A stretch of 64,000 nt of DNA from Ralstonia condita (GTDB taxonomy: Bacteria; Pseudomonadota; Gammaproteobacteria; Burkholderiales; Burkholderiaceae): NCBI RefSeq assembly GCF_958405655.1, contig NZ_CATYWO010000006.1:62001-126000 (forward strand), written 5' to 3'. The translations under genes and the position numbers were made by a program. Shown one piece after another: positions 53,611 to 62,289 of this stretch. How positions within the stretch are numbered: the stretch's first letter is position 1; every line of letters starts with the position of its first letter. The notes under the pieces were generated by a model. It saw only the letters and a program-made list of their open reading frames with translations. It searched no databases and was not told the origin of the DNA.

Positions 53611-53978
53611 GCGAACTCCTTGGGTAGATGACATTGCAGACAATGTGACGACACACCGAATGTGGCATCCGGAGGTTGCTTTTGCAAGCCACATCGTCCC
53701 TCTTTGGAGGGACAGGATGCCACGCGGTTCCTGCGTTCGGGGGAGGATCCTGCGCAAAAACGCCGGTTTGGGGTGATTTTTTGTGCGCTCAGTAAGGCGA
53801 TCCTAAGGCCGTGCAGCCCCAGGCACGCGTACCGCTGCGGCGGGTGATCTTGGCGGCGCCTTCCGCGCCTGCCAGGCATTGGCCTGGGTTGCACCGCCTG
53901 AGATTCAATCCGGCCCCGCCCCGTGCTAGAATCCGACGTTTATCTTTGACGTAACACCTTCATTTTTTGGAGTTTTTG
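53611..53978. other. Intergenic region between the Bax inhibitor gene and ndk
   Basis: 368 bp without a convincing gene. The left half (53631-53723) holds the structured leader of the minus-strand gene. The right half holds the ndk promoter: TAGAAT (53927-53932) with a weak TTCAAT (53905-53910) at 16 bp. Confidence 0.45.
53631..53723 (-). promoter_or_regulatory. Structured leader RNA, three-way junction (riboswitch-like candidate)
   Basis: On the minus strand GTGGCATCC (53723-53715) and GGATGCCAC (53670-53662) form a perfect 9-bp closing stem. Inside are hairpin GTCCCTC-CAAA-GAGGGAC (53713-53696, 7 bp) and hairpin GGcTTGC-AAAA-GCAACC, with one bulged C (in 53690-53674). The second copy of GTGGC (53692-53688) can also pair with the closing arm GCCAC, giving mutually exclusive folds. 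A further ACATTG-TCTG-CAATGT hairpin (53646-53631) ends 9 nt before the Shine-Dalgarno. No T-run follows, so control of translation is more likely than termination. It is not recognised as a named riboswitch. Confidence 0.5.
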
Positions 53979-54404
53979 ATGGCGATCGAACGCACTCTGT
54001 CGATTATCAAACCGGATGCCGTGGCCAAGAATGTCATCGGCCAGATCTATGCCCGCTTCGAAGGCGCTGGCCTGAAGATCGTCGCTGCCAAGATGATTCA
54101 CCTGTCGCGCGCAGAAGCCGAGCAGTTCTATGCTGTGCACAAGGAGCGCCCGTTCTTCAAGGATCTGGTCGACTTCATGATCTCGGGTCCGGTGATGGTG
54201 CAAGCGCTGGAAGGCGAAAACGCGATCGCCAAGAACCGCGACCTGATGGGCGCAACCGATCCGAAGAAAGCCGAGAAGGGCACGATCCGCGCCGACTTCG
54301 CCGACAGCATCGACGCGAATGCCGTGCACGGCTCCGACGCTGCCGAGACGGCCGCCGTGGAAGTGGCTTTCTTCTTCCCGGGTCTGAACATTTACAGCCG
54401 CTGA
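53979..54404 (+). CDS. ndk: Nucleoside diphosphate kinase
   Basis: 141 residues, standard length. It starts MAIERTLSIIKPDAVAKNVIG; the phosphohistidine is in NAVHGSDAAETA and the nucleotide-binding SGPVMVQALEGENAI is present. The enzyme balances NTP and dNTP pools by ping-pong phosphotransfer. TTGGAG lies 7 nt before ATG 53979. A TAGAAT -10 box lies about 46 nt upstream. Confidence 0.98.
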   Translation: MAIERTLSIIKPDAVAKNVIGQIYARFEGAGLKIVAAKMIHLSRAEAEQFYAVHKERPFFKDLVDFMISGPVMVQALEGENAIAKNRDLMGATDPKKAEKGTIRADFADSIDANAVHGSDAAETAAVEVAFFFPGLNIYSR

Positions 54405-54446
54405 GCGTCAACACTGAACCACGTTGGCGGTTTCGGGTTGCAAGTC

Positions 54447-55598
54447 ATGAACGATATGGTGAATCTCCTCGATTTCGACGCACAGGGCCTGCTCGCATAC
54501 TGCGAGAGCCTGGGCGAGAAATCATTTCGCGCCAAGCAATTGCAGCGCTGGATTCACCAGTCGGGCGCATGTGATTTTGGCGAGATGACCGATCTCGCCA
54601 AGTCGCTGCGCGAAAAGCTTGCGACCCGCGCCACCATTCAGGCACCGGCGGTCATTTCCGATCATCTCTCGTCTGACGGTACGCGCAAGTGGCTGGTCGA
54701 CGTGGGGCAGGGCAATGCTGTCGAGACGGTGTACATCCCCGAAGAGACACGCGGCACCTTGTGCGTGTCGTCTCAGGCGGGATGCGCCGTCAACTGCCGC
54801 TTTTGTTCGACGGGCAAGCAAGGCTTCTCGCGCAACTTGAGCACGGGCGAGATCGTCGGCCAACTGTGGATGGCTGAATTCGCCATGCGCAAGCAGCTTG
54901 GTCGCGGCCCCAAGGATGATCGCGTCATCACGAACGTCGTGATGATGGGCATGGGTGAGCCCCTGCTGAACTACGACGCGGTGGTGCCGGCGTTGTCCCT
55001 CATGCTGGACGACAACGCGTATGGGCTATCGCGCCGTCGTGTGACCGTGTCCACCTCTGGCGTAGTGCCGATGATGGATCGGCTATCGCGCGATCTGCCG
55101 GTGGCGCTTGCCGTGTCACTGCATGCGTCAAACGATGCGCTGCGCGACGTCCTCGTGCCGCTCAACAAGAAGTATCCGCTGGCCGAACTGATGGCGGGCT
55201 GCCGCCGCTACCTCGAGTTTGCGCCACGCGATTTCATCACCTTCGAATATTGCATGCTGGACGGCGTGAACGACACCGTCGAGCACGCCCGCGAACTGCT
55301 GCGCGTCGTTGCCGACGTGCCGTGCAAGTTCAACCTGATCCCGTTCAACCCATTTCCCGAATCAGGGCTGAAGCGCTCGAACAACGAGCAGATCCGTCGT
55401 TTCTCGCAGGTACTGCTCGACGCAGGCATCGTCACCACCATCCGCAAGACGCGTGGCGATGACATCGATGCGGCTTGCGGCCAGCTGGCGGGCGAGGTCA
55501 AGGATCGCACCCGCCTGGCCGAGCGCGGGAAGTTCGGCAAAATCGTTCCGGTCCCGGTGGTCGAGGCCGAATCCACACAACGTATGGGTACCGCATGA
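54447..55598 (+). CDS. rlmN: Dual-specificity 23S rRNA A2503 / tRNA A37 methyltransferase
   Basis: 383 residues. Radical-SAM enzyme with the cluster motif CAVNCRFCSTG near residue 113 and the catalytic C-terminal Cys in DIDAACGQLAG. GMGEPLLNYDAVV and VSTSGVVPMMDRL are family signatures. It makes 2-methyladenosine at position 2503 of 23S rRNA and A37 of some tRNAs. ATG 54447 is chosen over the TTG at 54438. Its stop overlaps the pilW start (ATGA). Confidence 0.96.
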   Translation: MNDMVNLLDFDAQGLLAYCESLGEKSFRAKQLQRWIHQSGACDFGEMTDLAKSLREKLATRATIQAPAVISDHLSSDGTRKWLVDVGQGNAVETVYIPEETRGTLCVSSQAGCAVNCRFCSTGKQGFSRNLSTGEIVGQLWMAEFAMRKQLGRGPKDDRVITNVVMMGMGEPLLNYDAVVPALSLMLDDNAYGLSRRRVTVSTSGVVPMMDRLSRDLPVALAVSLHASNDALRDVLVPLNKKYPLAELMAGCRRYLEFAPRDFITFEYCMLDGVNDTVEHARELLRVVADVPCKFNLIPFNPFPESGLKRSNNEQIRRFSQVLLDAGIVTTIRKTRGDDIDAACGQLAGEVKDRTRLAERGKFGKIVPVPVVEAESTQRMGTA

Positions 55599-56383
55599 AG
55601 CGTTGGTCGACTGCTGTCAGTCTGGTCTTCACGCTGGCAGCCGCCGGGTGCGCATTGCCGCCGCCGGCCCAGACGCAAGACGTCAAGACGCCCATTTCCG
55701 AACAGGCTGATACAGGCCGTCGCGCAGCGATCCGGCTGCAGCTGGCGACCCAGTATCTCGAGGCCGGGCAGGCCGCCACGGCGCTTGACGAGGTCAAGAG
55801 CGCCATGGCGATCGATCCGAACGTGCCGGGGGCGTACCACATCCGGGCGCTGGCCTACATGAACCTGGGTCAGCACGAGCTTGCCGACTACAGCTTCCGC
55901 CGTGCTTTGGCGGTTACCCCGCAGGATGGGGACCTGTTGAACAACTACGGCTGGTTCCTGTGCTCGCAGGGCGGGAAGCCCGCGCAGGGAATGACGATGC
56001 TGCGCCAGGCCATCGAGACGCCTGCTGCCGGCAGCCCGGCCAAGCCTTGGACAAACCTCGGCGTCTGCCAGATGCGGCAGGGTGACTTGGACGGCGCGGA
56101 GAAGAGTCTCACGCGCGCCACGTACATCGACGCCAATAATCCGCTGACCAACGTGACGTTGGCGGAACTCTATTACAAGCGCCGCGAATACGCGCGCGCC
56201 ATGCCGTTCATCGAACGGGTCAACAGTCGCAGTCCGAGCGCCGAAAGCTTATGGCTCGGCGCCCGTATTGCGCGTCGTCTGGGGGATGTCTCCCAGCAGA
56301 ATGCATGGAGCGCGCAATTGCAGCGCCGATTCCCCAACGCGCCCGAAGAGGCGGCTTTCGAACGAGGAGCCTGGGATGATTGA
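55595..56383 (+). CDS. pilW: Type IV pilus biogenesis/stability lipoprotein PilW (PilF)
   Basis: 262 residues. The signal peptide ends in AAAGCALPPP, a lipobox with Cys19. The mature protein is a stack of tetratricopeptide repeats: AAIRLQLATQYLEAGQAATALDEVKSA, GAYHIRALAYMNLGQHELADYSFRRA, DLLNNYGWFLCSQG and LTNVTLAELYYKRREYARAM. PilW/PilF lipoproteins assemble the PilQ secretin in the outer membrane. It lies between rlmN and rodZ, with overlapping start and stop codons at both ends. Confidence 0.93.
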   Translation: MKRWSTAVSLVFTLAAAGCALPPPAQTQDVKTPISEQADTGRRAAIRLQLATQYLEAGQAATALDEVKSAMAIDPNVPGAYHIRALAYMNLGQHELADYSFRRALAVTPQDGDLLNNYGWFLCSQGGKPAQGMTMLRQAIETPAAGSPAKPWTNLGVCQMRQGDLDGAEKSLTRATYIDANNPLTNVTLAELYYKRREYARAMPFIERVNSRSPSAESLWLGARIARRLGDVSQQNAWSAQLQRRFPNAPEEAAFERGAWDD

Positions 56384-57449
56384 CCGTGACGTGGCGAGCG
56401 CTGATGCCCCGTCTCAAGGGGGAACGCCTGCTTCGAATGCGCCGGCATCCGCGTCGCCGGAGCGCGACAGCGCGCTGCGCGAAATTGCCGAGCGACTGCG
56501 TGACGGCCGAGAGCGTCAACGTCTGACAGTTGAGGATCTGGCCACGCGCCTGAAAGTGGCGCCGGGAAAACTGCGGGCGGTGGAATCGGCGGATGTCGGA
56601 GCATTGCCTGACATGACTTTCGCCAAGGGATTGATCCGTGCGTATGCACGTGCGCTGCAGGTTGATGTGGATGATCAGTTGGCACGCCTGAATGCGCGCG
56701 TCCCTGTGACCACGATCGGCTTGCGGCCGGAAGGCGGGTTGGGGGAGTCGTTCTCCGACAGGCCGAGTTTTGCCAAGCGACGTGGCAGCCGGGGCTGGCT
56801 GATTGGAGCGCTGGTCGCCGCTGTTGTGGTGGGTGCTACGTTGGCCGGCATGGACCGGCTGAAGCAGTGGCTGGCCACGCAGACGGCCGTCACGCAGACC
56901 GCGGGGCCTGCAGCAAGCGAGGCCGCGTCTGCGGAACAGCAGGCGCCGTCTGAGACGGCACAGGCGCCTGCGACTGTTCAGTCGGAAGCGCCCGCAGCAT
57001 CGATGCCGGTCCCGCTGACGCCCACTGCGCCGGCTGCTCCAGCCTCGGGCGTGGTGACCGCGCCGCTGGTTGTCCCGCCAGTGCTGCCTCGGTCGGATAA
57101 CAACGCGGCCTCGGCGCCTGCCGTCGCCGCTGCGGATGTGAAACCTGCATTGGTTGAGGTGGACACTCCGGCCGCCACGACGGCCAAGCCCGCCGAATCG
57201 TCGGCCAGCGGCGGTACCGTCTCGGTGCGGTTTTCCGGTGCCTCCTGGTACGAGATCAAGGATAAGTCCGGCAAGACACTCGCCAGTGGTCTGTCCAAGG
57301 AAGGCGAATCGCATGACCTCACCGGCATGCCGCCCTTCAAGGTCGTCTTCGGCAATGCCGAAGCGGTCGACGCGTTGACGGTGAACGGTGCATCCGTCGA
57401 CATCCGCAAGTACGCCCGCAATCGCGTGGCACGGGCTATCCTGCCCTGA
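56376..57449 (+). CDS. rodZ: RodZ-like helix-turn-helix cytoskeletal membrane protein
   Basis: 357 residues. The cytoplasmic HTH domain (about 30-100) contains LRDGRERQRLTVEDLATRLKVAPGKLRAVESAD and FAKGLIRAYARALQVD. One membrane helix (about 143-162, GWLIGALVAAVVVGATLAG) is followed by an Ala/Pro/Ser-rich linker and a periplasmic DUF4115 domain (VRFSGASWYEIKDKSGKTLASG). RodZ links MreB filaments to the elongasome for rod shape. ATG 56376 has AGGAG upstream and overlaps the pilW stop by 8 bp. Confidence 0.93.
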   Translation: MIDRDVASADAPSQGGTPASNAPASASPERDSALREIAERLRDGRERQRLTVEDLATRLKVAPGKLRAVESADVGALPDMTFAKGLIRAYARALQVDVDDQLARLNARVPVTTIGLRPEGGLGESFSDRPSFAKRRGSRGWLIGALVAAVVVGATLAGMDRLKQWLATQTAVTQTAGPAASEAASAEQQAPSETAQAPATVQSEAPAASMPVPLTPTAPAAPASGVVTAPLVVPPVLPRSDNNAASAPAVAAADVKPALVEVDTPAATTAKPAESSASGGTVSVRFSGASWYEIKDKSGKTLASGLSKEGESHDLTGMPPFKVVFGNAEAVDALTVNGASVDIRKYARNRVARAILP

Positions 57450-57464
57450 ACCGTTTTGTTGAAT

Positions 57465-57491
57465 GGTGCGGCGCCCTTTTGGCGCGGCACC
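57465..57491 (+). promoter_or_regulatory. Hairpin immediately before ispG
   Basis: GGTGC-G-GCGCC (57465-57475), loop CTTTT, GGCGC-G-GCACC (57481-57491): two 5-bp helices separated by a G-G mismatch. It ends 4 nt before ATG 57496, where a Shine-Dalgarno would lie, and no Shine-Dalgarno is visible. It may control translation, or serve as a weak terminator, although no T-run follows. Confidence 0.45.
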
Positions 57492-57495
57492 CTGC

Positions 57496-58788
57496 ATGAT
57501 CATGGAAACCTCCACGCCTCTCGATTGCGCTCCCGCCTTGGTAGGCCCGCTGCCGCGCCGGAACTCGCGTGCGGCAGAAATCCGCTGGGGTGGACGCATT
57601 GTGCATGTGGGCGGCGATGCGCCGGTCTGCGTGCAGTCGATGACGAACACCGACACGTCGGATGCCATCGGTACGGCGGTTCAGGTCAAGGAACTTGCGC
57701 GGGCCGGCTCCGAGCTTGTGCGCATTACCGTCGACACACCGGCTGCCGCGGCCGCAGTGCCGGCCATTCGGGAGCAACTGGATCGCATGGGGGTCGATGT
57801 ACCGCTGGTGGGGGACTTCCACTACAACGGTCATAAGCTGCTCCAGGACTATCCGGAGTGCGCGCAGGCGCTGTCGAAATATCGAATCAATCCCGGAAAC
57901 GTGGGTCAGGGTGCGAAGCGCGACACGCAATTCGCACAGATGATCGAGATTGCCTGCCGCTATGACAAGCCGGTGCGGATCGGTGTGAACTGGGGCAGCC
58001 TCGATCAGGATCTGCTTGCCCGCATCATGGACGAGAACGGCCGCCGTGCCACGCCGTGGGATGCCCGCACGGTGATGGTCGAGGCGCTGATCACGTCGGC
58101 GATCCAATCGGCACAGAAAGCGGAAGAGCTGGGTTTGCCTGGCAACCAGATCATCCTGTCGTGCAAGGTGTCTGCGGTACAGGATCTGATTGCGGTCTAC
58201 CGGGAGCTGGCGCGGCGCTGTACCTACGCATTGCATCTCGGCCTGACCGAAGCCGGCATGGGCAGCAAGGGGATTGTCGCGTCGACGGCCGCGCTGTCCG
58301 TGTTGCTGCAGGAGGGCATTGGCGACACGATCCGCATTTCGCTCACGCCCGAACCGGGCGCCCCGCGGGAGAAGGAAGTCATCGTTGCGCAGGAGATCCT
58401 GCAGACGATGGGCCTGCGCAATTTCACGCCGATGGTCATCGCGTGCCCGGGTTGCGGCCGCACCACCAGCACGGTGTTTCAGGAACTGGCGGCGCGCATC
58501 CAGTCCTATCTGCGAGAGCAGATGCCGACGTGGAAGCAGCAGTACCCTGGCGTCGAAGAAATGAACGTCGCGGTGATGGGCTGCATCGTCAACGGACCGG
58601 GCGAAAGCAAGCACGCGAATATCGGCATTTCGTTGCCGGGTACGGGTGAATCGCCGGCAGCGCCGGTGTTCGTCGACGGCGTGAAGGTGAAGACGCTGCG
58701 CGGTGAGCGCATTGCCGAGGAATTCCAGGCGATTGTCGACGAGTACGTGCGCACGCATTACGGTGCGCAACCCCCGGTGACGGCCTGA
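57496..58788 (+). CDS. ispG: 4-hydroxy-3-methylbut-2-en-1-yl diphosphate synthase
   Basis: 430 residues, longer than E. coli IspG (about 372) because of an N-terminal extension and an insertion, as in other betaproteobacteria. It converts MEcPP to HMBPP in the MEP isoprenoid pathway. N-terminal VQSMTNTDTSD, HYNGHKLL-type TIM-barrel loop and RINPGNVG are typical. The 4Fe-4S cysteines lie in CPGCGRTT and MGCIVNGPGE. The start is uncertain among ATG 57463, 57496 and 57502. Confidence 0.95.
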   Translation: MIMETSTPLDCAPALVGPLPRRNSRAAEIRWGGRIVHVGGDAPVCVQSMTNTDTSDAIGTAVQVKELARAGSELVRITVDTPAAAAAVPAIREQLDRMGVDVPLVGDFHYNGHKLLQDYPECAQALSKYRINPGNVGQGAKRDTQFAQMIEIACRYDKPVRIGVNWGSLDQDLLARIMDENGRRATPWDARTVMVEALITSAIQSAQKAEELGLPGNQIILSCKVSAVQDLIAVYRELARRCTYALHLGLTEAGMGSKGIVASTAALSVLLQEGIGDTIRISLTPEPGAPREKEVIVAQEILQTMGLRNFTPMVIACPGCGRTTSTVFQELAARIQSYLREQMPTWKQQYPGVEEMNVAVMGCIVNGPGESKHANIGISLPGTGESPAAPVFVDGVKVKTLRGERIAEEFQAIVDEYVRTHYGAQPPVTA

Positions 58789-58820
58789 GACGGCATCCGG
58801 TTTCATAGCAAGCATCCATA

Positions 58821-58848
58821 AGCCGGCCTGCAGAAGAGGCCGGCTTTT
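58821..58848 (+). terminator. Terminator-like hairpin between ispG and hisS
   Basis: AGCCGGCCT (58821-58829), loop GCAGAAG, AGGCCGGCT (58837-58845) followed by TTTAA. It lies 12 bp before the hisS ATG. It may end the rlmN-ispG transcript, leaving hisS on its own promoter or partial read-through. Confidence 0.6.
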
Positions 58849-58859
58849 AACGTGACATC

Positions 58860-60182
58860 ATGAGCGAATCCAAACAACTACGGGCGCAAAAGATCGCGGG
58901 CGTCAAGGGCATGAACGACCTGTTGCCCAGTGATGCCCCGCTCTGGGAGCATTTCGACAATGCCGTGCGCAGCATGCTGCGCGCGTACGGCTATCAGCAG
59001 ATCCGCACGCCCATCGTCGAGCAGACACAGTTGTTCGTGCGCGGCATCGGCGAGGTGACGGACATCGTCGAGAAGGAGATGTACTCCTTCACTGACGCGC
59101 TGAACGGCGAGCAACTGACCATGCGCCCTGAAGGCACGGCCGCCGCGGTGCGTGCCGTGATCGAACACAACCTGCTGTACGACGGCCCGAAGCGCCTGTG
59201 GTACACGGGCCCGATGTTCCGCCATGAGCGGCCCCAGCGCGGTCGTTATCGTCAGTTCCACCAGGTTGGCGTGGAGGCGCTTGGCTTTGCAGGCCCGGAC
59301 ATCGATGCCGAAGTCATCCTGATGTGCCAGCGCCTATGGGACGATCTCGGTCTCGTCGGCCTGAAACTGGAGCTGAATTCGCTTGGCCAGGCGGAAGAGC
59401 GCGCCGCACATCGCGCTGATCTCATCCAGTATCTGGAAGGCTTCCAGGACATTCTGGACGAAGACGGCAAGCGCCGCCTCTACACCAACCCGCTGCGCGT
59501 GCTCGACACCAAAAATCCTGCGCTGCAAGAGATGGCCGCAGGCGCACCCAAGCTCATTGATTACCTGGGCGAGGAGTCGCGCGCGCACTTCGAAGGGGTG
59601 CAGAAGCTGCTCAAGGCCAATAACATTCCGTTCACCATCAACCCGCGTCTGGTGCGTGGACTGGACTATTACAACCTCACCGTGTTCGAGTGGACGACCG
59701 ATAAGCTCGGTGCGCAAGGCACGGTGGCGGGTGGCGGACGCTACGATCCACTGATCGAGCAGATCGGTGGCAAGCCCGCACCAGCATGCGGCTGGGCGAT
59801 GGGCGTCGAGCGCATCATCGAACTGCTGCGCGAAGAGAAGCTGGAGCCGGAAGCGCAAGGCTGCGATGTTTATATCGTTCACCAGGGAGACGAGGCGCAG
59901 GTCCAGGCGCTGGTGGCGGCCGAGCGGCTGCGTGACGCGGGTCTGGACGTCATTCTTCACGCTTCTGCGGAAGGGCGTAATGGCAGCTTCAAGTCCCAAT
60001 TCAAGCGCGCGGACGCGAGTGGTGCATCCTATGCGGTTATCATTGGCGACGATGAAGTCGCCCAAGGTGTGGTGCAGATCAAGCCGCTGCGCGGCGCCCC
60101 GAATGCCGACGCCCAGCAGTCTGTGCCGTCCGACCAGTTGGTCGATCGCCTGATCGATGCCATGGTGGCCAGCAGCGACTGA
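58860..60182 (+). CDS. hisS: Histidyl-tRNA synthetase
   Basis: 440 residues. Class II motifs: motif 1 around GMNDLLPSDAPLWEHF; motif 2 in LWYTGPMFRHERPQRGRYRQFHQVGVEA; LVRGLDYYNLTVFEW and the histidine-specific motif TVAGGGRYDPLIEQIGG; motif 3 in GWAMGVERIIELL. The anticodon-binding domain ends the protein. It has no clear Shine-Dalgarno before ATG 58860. It leads hisS-yfgM-bamB-der-hfq. Confidence 0.97.
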   Translation: MSESKQLRAQKIAGVKGMNDLLPSDAPLWEHFDNAVRSMLRAYGYQQIRTPIVEQTQLFVRGIGEVTDIVEKEMYSFTDALNGEQLTMRPEGTAAAVRAVIEHNLLYDGPKRLWYTGPMFRHERPQRGRYRQFHQVGVEALGFAGPDIDAEVILMCQRLWDDLGLVGLKLELNSLGQAEERAAHRADLIQYLEGFQDILDEDGKRRLYTNPLRVLDTKNPALQEMAAGAPKLIDYLGEESRAHFEGVQKLLKANNIPFTINPRLVRGLDYYNLTVFEWTTDKLGAQGTVAGGGRYDPLIEQIGGKPAPACGWAMGVERIIELLREEKLEPEAQGCDVYIVHQGDEAQVQALVAAERLRDAGLDVILHASAEGRNGSFKSQFKRADASGASYAVIIGDDEVAQGVVQIKPLRGAPNADAQQSVPSDQLVDRLIDAMVASSD

Positions 60183-60236
60183 CCACGGTTTTTCCATTCC
60201 GCGACTCAACCCCAAATACCTCAAGCTCCGCAAAGC

Positions 60237-60872
60237 ATGGCCTACGATCTCGAAGAACAGGAACAACTGGAGAGCCTCAAGCACTGGTGGCGCGATAACG
60301 GCAACGCGGTGACGTGGGTTGCCATTGTGGTACTGCTGGCGATGGCCGGCTGGTTCGGCTGGAAGAACTGGCAGCGCAAGCAGGCCGGCGAGGCATCGGT
60401 GCTGTACGAGCAAGTGCAGAAGGCGGTGGAGGGCAAGGACGCCGAGAAGCTCAAGCGCGCGGCCACCGACATGGAAGACAAATTCGGCGGCACCGCCTAT
60501 GCGCAGATGTCTGCGCTGGCTGCGGCCAAGGCGCTATATGAAGCGAACGATGCGGCCGGCGCCAAGGCCCAGTTGCAATGGACCATCGACCACGCGCGCG
60601 ATGACGAGTACAAAGCGCTAGCCAAGTTGCGCCTGGCGGGGCTGCTGCTTGACGAGAAAGCCTATGATCAGGGCCTCGCGCTGGTGTCCGGCGAAGTTGC
60701 CCCTGCCTTTGCGGCGCTGTATGCCGATCGCCGTGGCGACCTGCTCGCCGCGCAGAACAAGGCGGAAGACGCGCGCGCAGCCTACAAGCTTGCGCTGGAG
60801 AAGTTCGGCCCGGCAGACGCTTCGGCGCGCCAGATCGTGCAGTTCAAGCTGGATGCCCTGGGCGGCGCCTGA
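60237..60872 (+). CDS. yfgM: YfgM-family periplasmic TPR protein (SecYEG ancillary)
   Basis: 211 residues. A cytoplasmic N terminus EEQEQLESLKHWWRDNG precedes one membrane helix (about 23-40, VTWVAIVVLLAMAGWFGW). The periplasmic part has tetratricopeptide-like helices (YAQMSALAAAKALYEANDAAGAKAQLQW, ALAKLRLAGLLLDEKAYDQGL). In E. coli YfgM works with PpiD at the Sec translocon. It sits between hisS and bamB, the conserved order. Confidence 0.93.
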   Translation: MAYDLEEQEQLESLKHWWRDNGNAVTWVAIVVLLAMAGWFGWKNWQRKQAGEASVLYEQVQKAVEGKDAEKLKRAATDMEDKFGGTAYAQMSALAAAKALYEANDAAGAKAQLQWTIDHARDDEYKALAKLRLAGLLLDEKAYDQGLALVSGEVAPAFAALYADRRGDLLAAQNKAEDARAAYKLALEKFGPADASARQIVQFKLDALGGA

Positions 60873-60922
60873 GCAGGCGCAGGTCGCGCGCAATTCAACG
60901 CATAACAAAGGATCCCGATTTC

Positions 60923-62104
60923 ATGATTCACGCACTTGAGCAGAGTGGTGTCGCACGCAGTGGTATTGCACGTTCCGCGCGCGCGGCGGTGCTGGCGCTG
61001 TCCGCAGTGGCCGTCCTCGGCGGTTGCTCGCTGTTCAGCAGCAAGAACAAGCATGAGCCGGCCACGCTGCAGGACGTTCAGCAGGTGCTGGGCGTTCGTC
61101 AGGTGTGGAGCGTGAACGTCGGCAAGAGTGGTCGCTACGTGATGCAGCCTGCCGTCGCCGGCAATAACGTGTACGTGTCGTCTGCTGGCGGTACCGTGAC
61201 TGCCCTGGAGGGCGCGACGGGCCGTACCGTGTGGCAGGGCAAGGCTGATGTGGATCTGACCTCGGGCCCGGGCAGCGACGGCGCGCTGACTGCCGTCGCC
61301 GGCGAGAAGGGCGCCGTTGTGGCGTTCGACGAGAAAGGCGCGCAGAAATGGAAGATTGCGGTCAATGGCGAAGTGCTGACGGCGCCGTTGGTCGGGCAGG
61401 GGCTGGTGGTCGTTCGTACCACGGACGGCCGCATCTTCGGTTTGGATGCCGCCAACGGCGAACGCAAATGGATCTACCAGCGCTCGCCGTCTGCACTGAA
61501 CCTGCGCAGCAGCCTGCCGATGGTCTTCGCTGGTGACAACATCATCCTCGGCTTTGCCGGTGGCAAGCTGGGTGCGCTGGCTGCCAGCAACGGTGGGCTG
61601 CGCTGGGAAGCTGCGGTGTCGTATCCGCACGGCGTGTCGGAAATCGAGCGCCTGAACGATGTGACCGGCGCCCCATCCATCGACGGCCAGCAGGTTTGCG
61701 CGGCAAGTTTCCAGGGGCGCGTTGCCTGCTTCGATATCAGTACCGGTGCGCCGCGTTGGGGGCGTGATTTCTCGTCACCGACCGGCGTGACGCAGGGAGA
61801 CGGCGCGCTCTTCGCTGCTGATGAAAAGTCGATCGTGTACGGCTTCAACGCACGGAACGGCGCGGATCTGTGGAAGAACGAATCCCTGCTGTGGCGTGAC
61901 CTTGGGACGCCGCTGGCGTTCGGTCGTGCAGTCATCGTCGGTGACTTCGAAGGCTGGCTGCATTTCCTCTCGCGCGACGACGGCAAGTTCATCGCCCGCG
62001 TGAAGACAGACGGAAACCCCATCGGAGCGGCACCGGTGGTGGTTGGCCAGACGCTGGTCGTGCAGACGCGCGGCGGGGGCGTTTACGGTTATCTGCCCAA
62101 GTAA
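60923..62104 (+). CDS. bamB: Outer membrane protein assembly factor BamB
   Basis: 393 residues. Signal peptide with lipobox LGGCSLFSS near residue 35. The mature part is a PQQ-type beta-propeller with repeated W-docking blades: VYVSSAGGTVTALEGATGRTVWQGKAD, VVAFDEKGAQKWK, GRIFGLDAANGERKWIYQ and YGFNARNGADLWKNE. It helps BamA fold outer-membrane beta-barrels. AAGGA precedes the ATG at 60923. Confidence 0.95.
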   Translation: MIHALEQSGVARSGIARSARAAVLALSAVAVLGGCSLFSSKNKHEPATLQDVQQVLGVRQVWSVNVGKSGRYVMQPAVAGNNVYVSSAGGTVTALEGATGRTVWQGKADVDLTSGPGSDGALTAVAGEKGAVVAFDEKGAQKWKIAVNGEVLTAPLVGQGLVVVRTTDGRIFGLDAANGERKWIYQRSPSALNLRSSLPMVFAGDNIILGFAGGKLGALAASNGGLRWEAAVSYPHGVSEIERLNDVTGAPSIDGQQVCAASFQGRVACFDISTGAPRWGRDFSSPTGVTQGDGALFAADEKSIVYGFNARNGADLWKNESLLWRDLGTPLAFGRAVIVGDFEGWLHFLSRDDGKFIARVKTDGNPIGAAPVVVGQTLVVQTRGGGVYGYLPK

Positions 62105-62109
62105 TATTG

Positions 62110-62138
62110 GCCGCCGCATGCCGATAGCATGCGGCGGC
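62110..62138 (+). repeat. Perfect 12-bp inverted repeat between bamB and der
   Basis: GCCGCCGCATGC (62110-62121), loop CGATA, GCATGCGGCGGC (62127-62138). No T-run follows, so it is not a standard terminator; it may stabilise the 3' end of bamB mRNA or mark processing. Confidence 0.7.
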
Positions 62139-62289
62139 ACAGGAATCATACGAGGCGGCACTACCGTCTCAAACCCGCGCCCGCGTATCCCGCGGGCGTC
62201 TTGCATCTGTTCGGCAGGCCGTTCGGATGCCAACAGCAGTTGCAACTACCGGAATTTGCCGTGACGCCTCTCGCGCACGGTACGCAAGC

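Noticed and set aside
53662..53723. Known riboswitch class (purine, TPP or c-di-GMP-I) for the Bax inhibitor leader
   Set aside because: Loop sizes (4 nt) exclude purine kissing loops; TPP and c-di-GMP-I conserved cores do not match in order, despite a short ACG/CCUCCGG resemblance.
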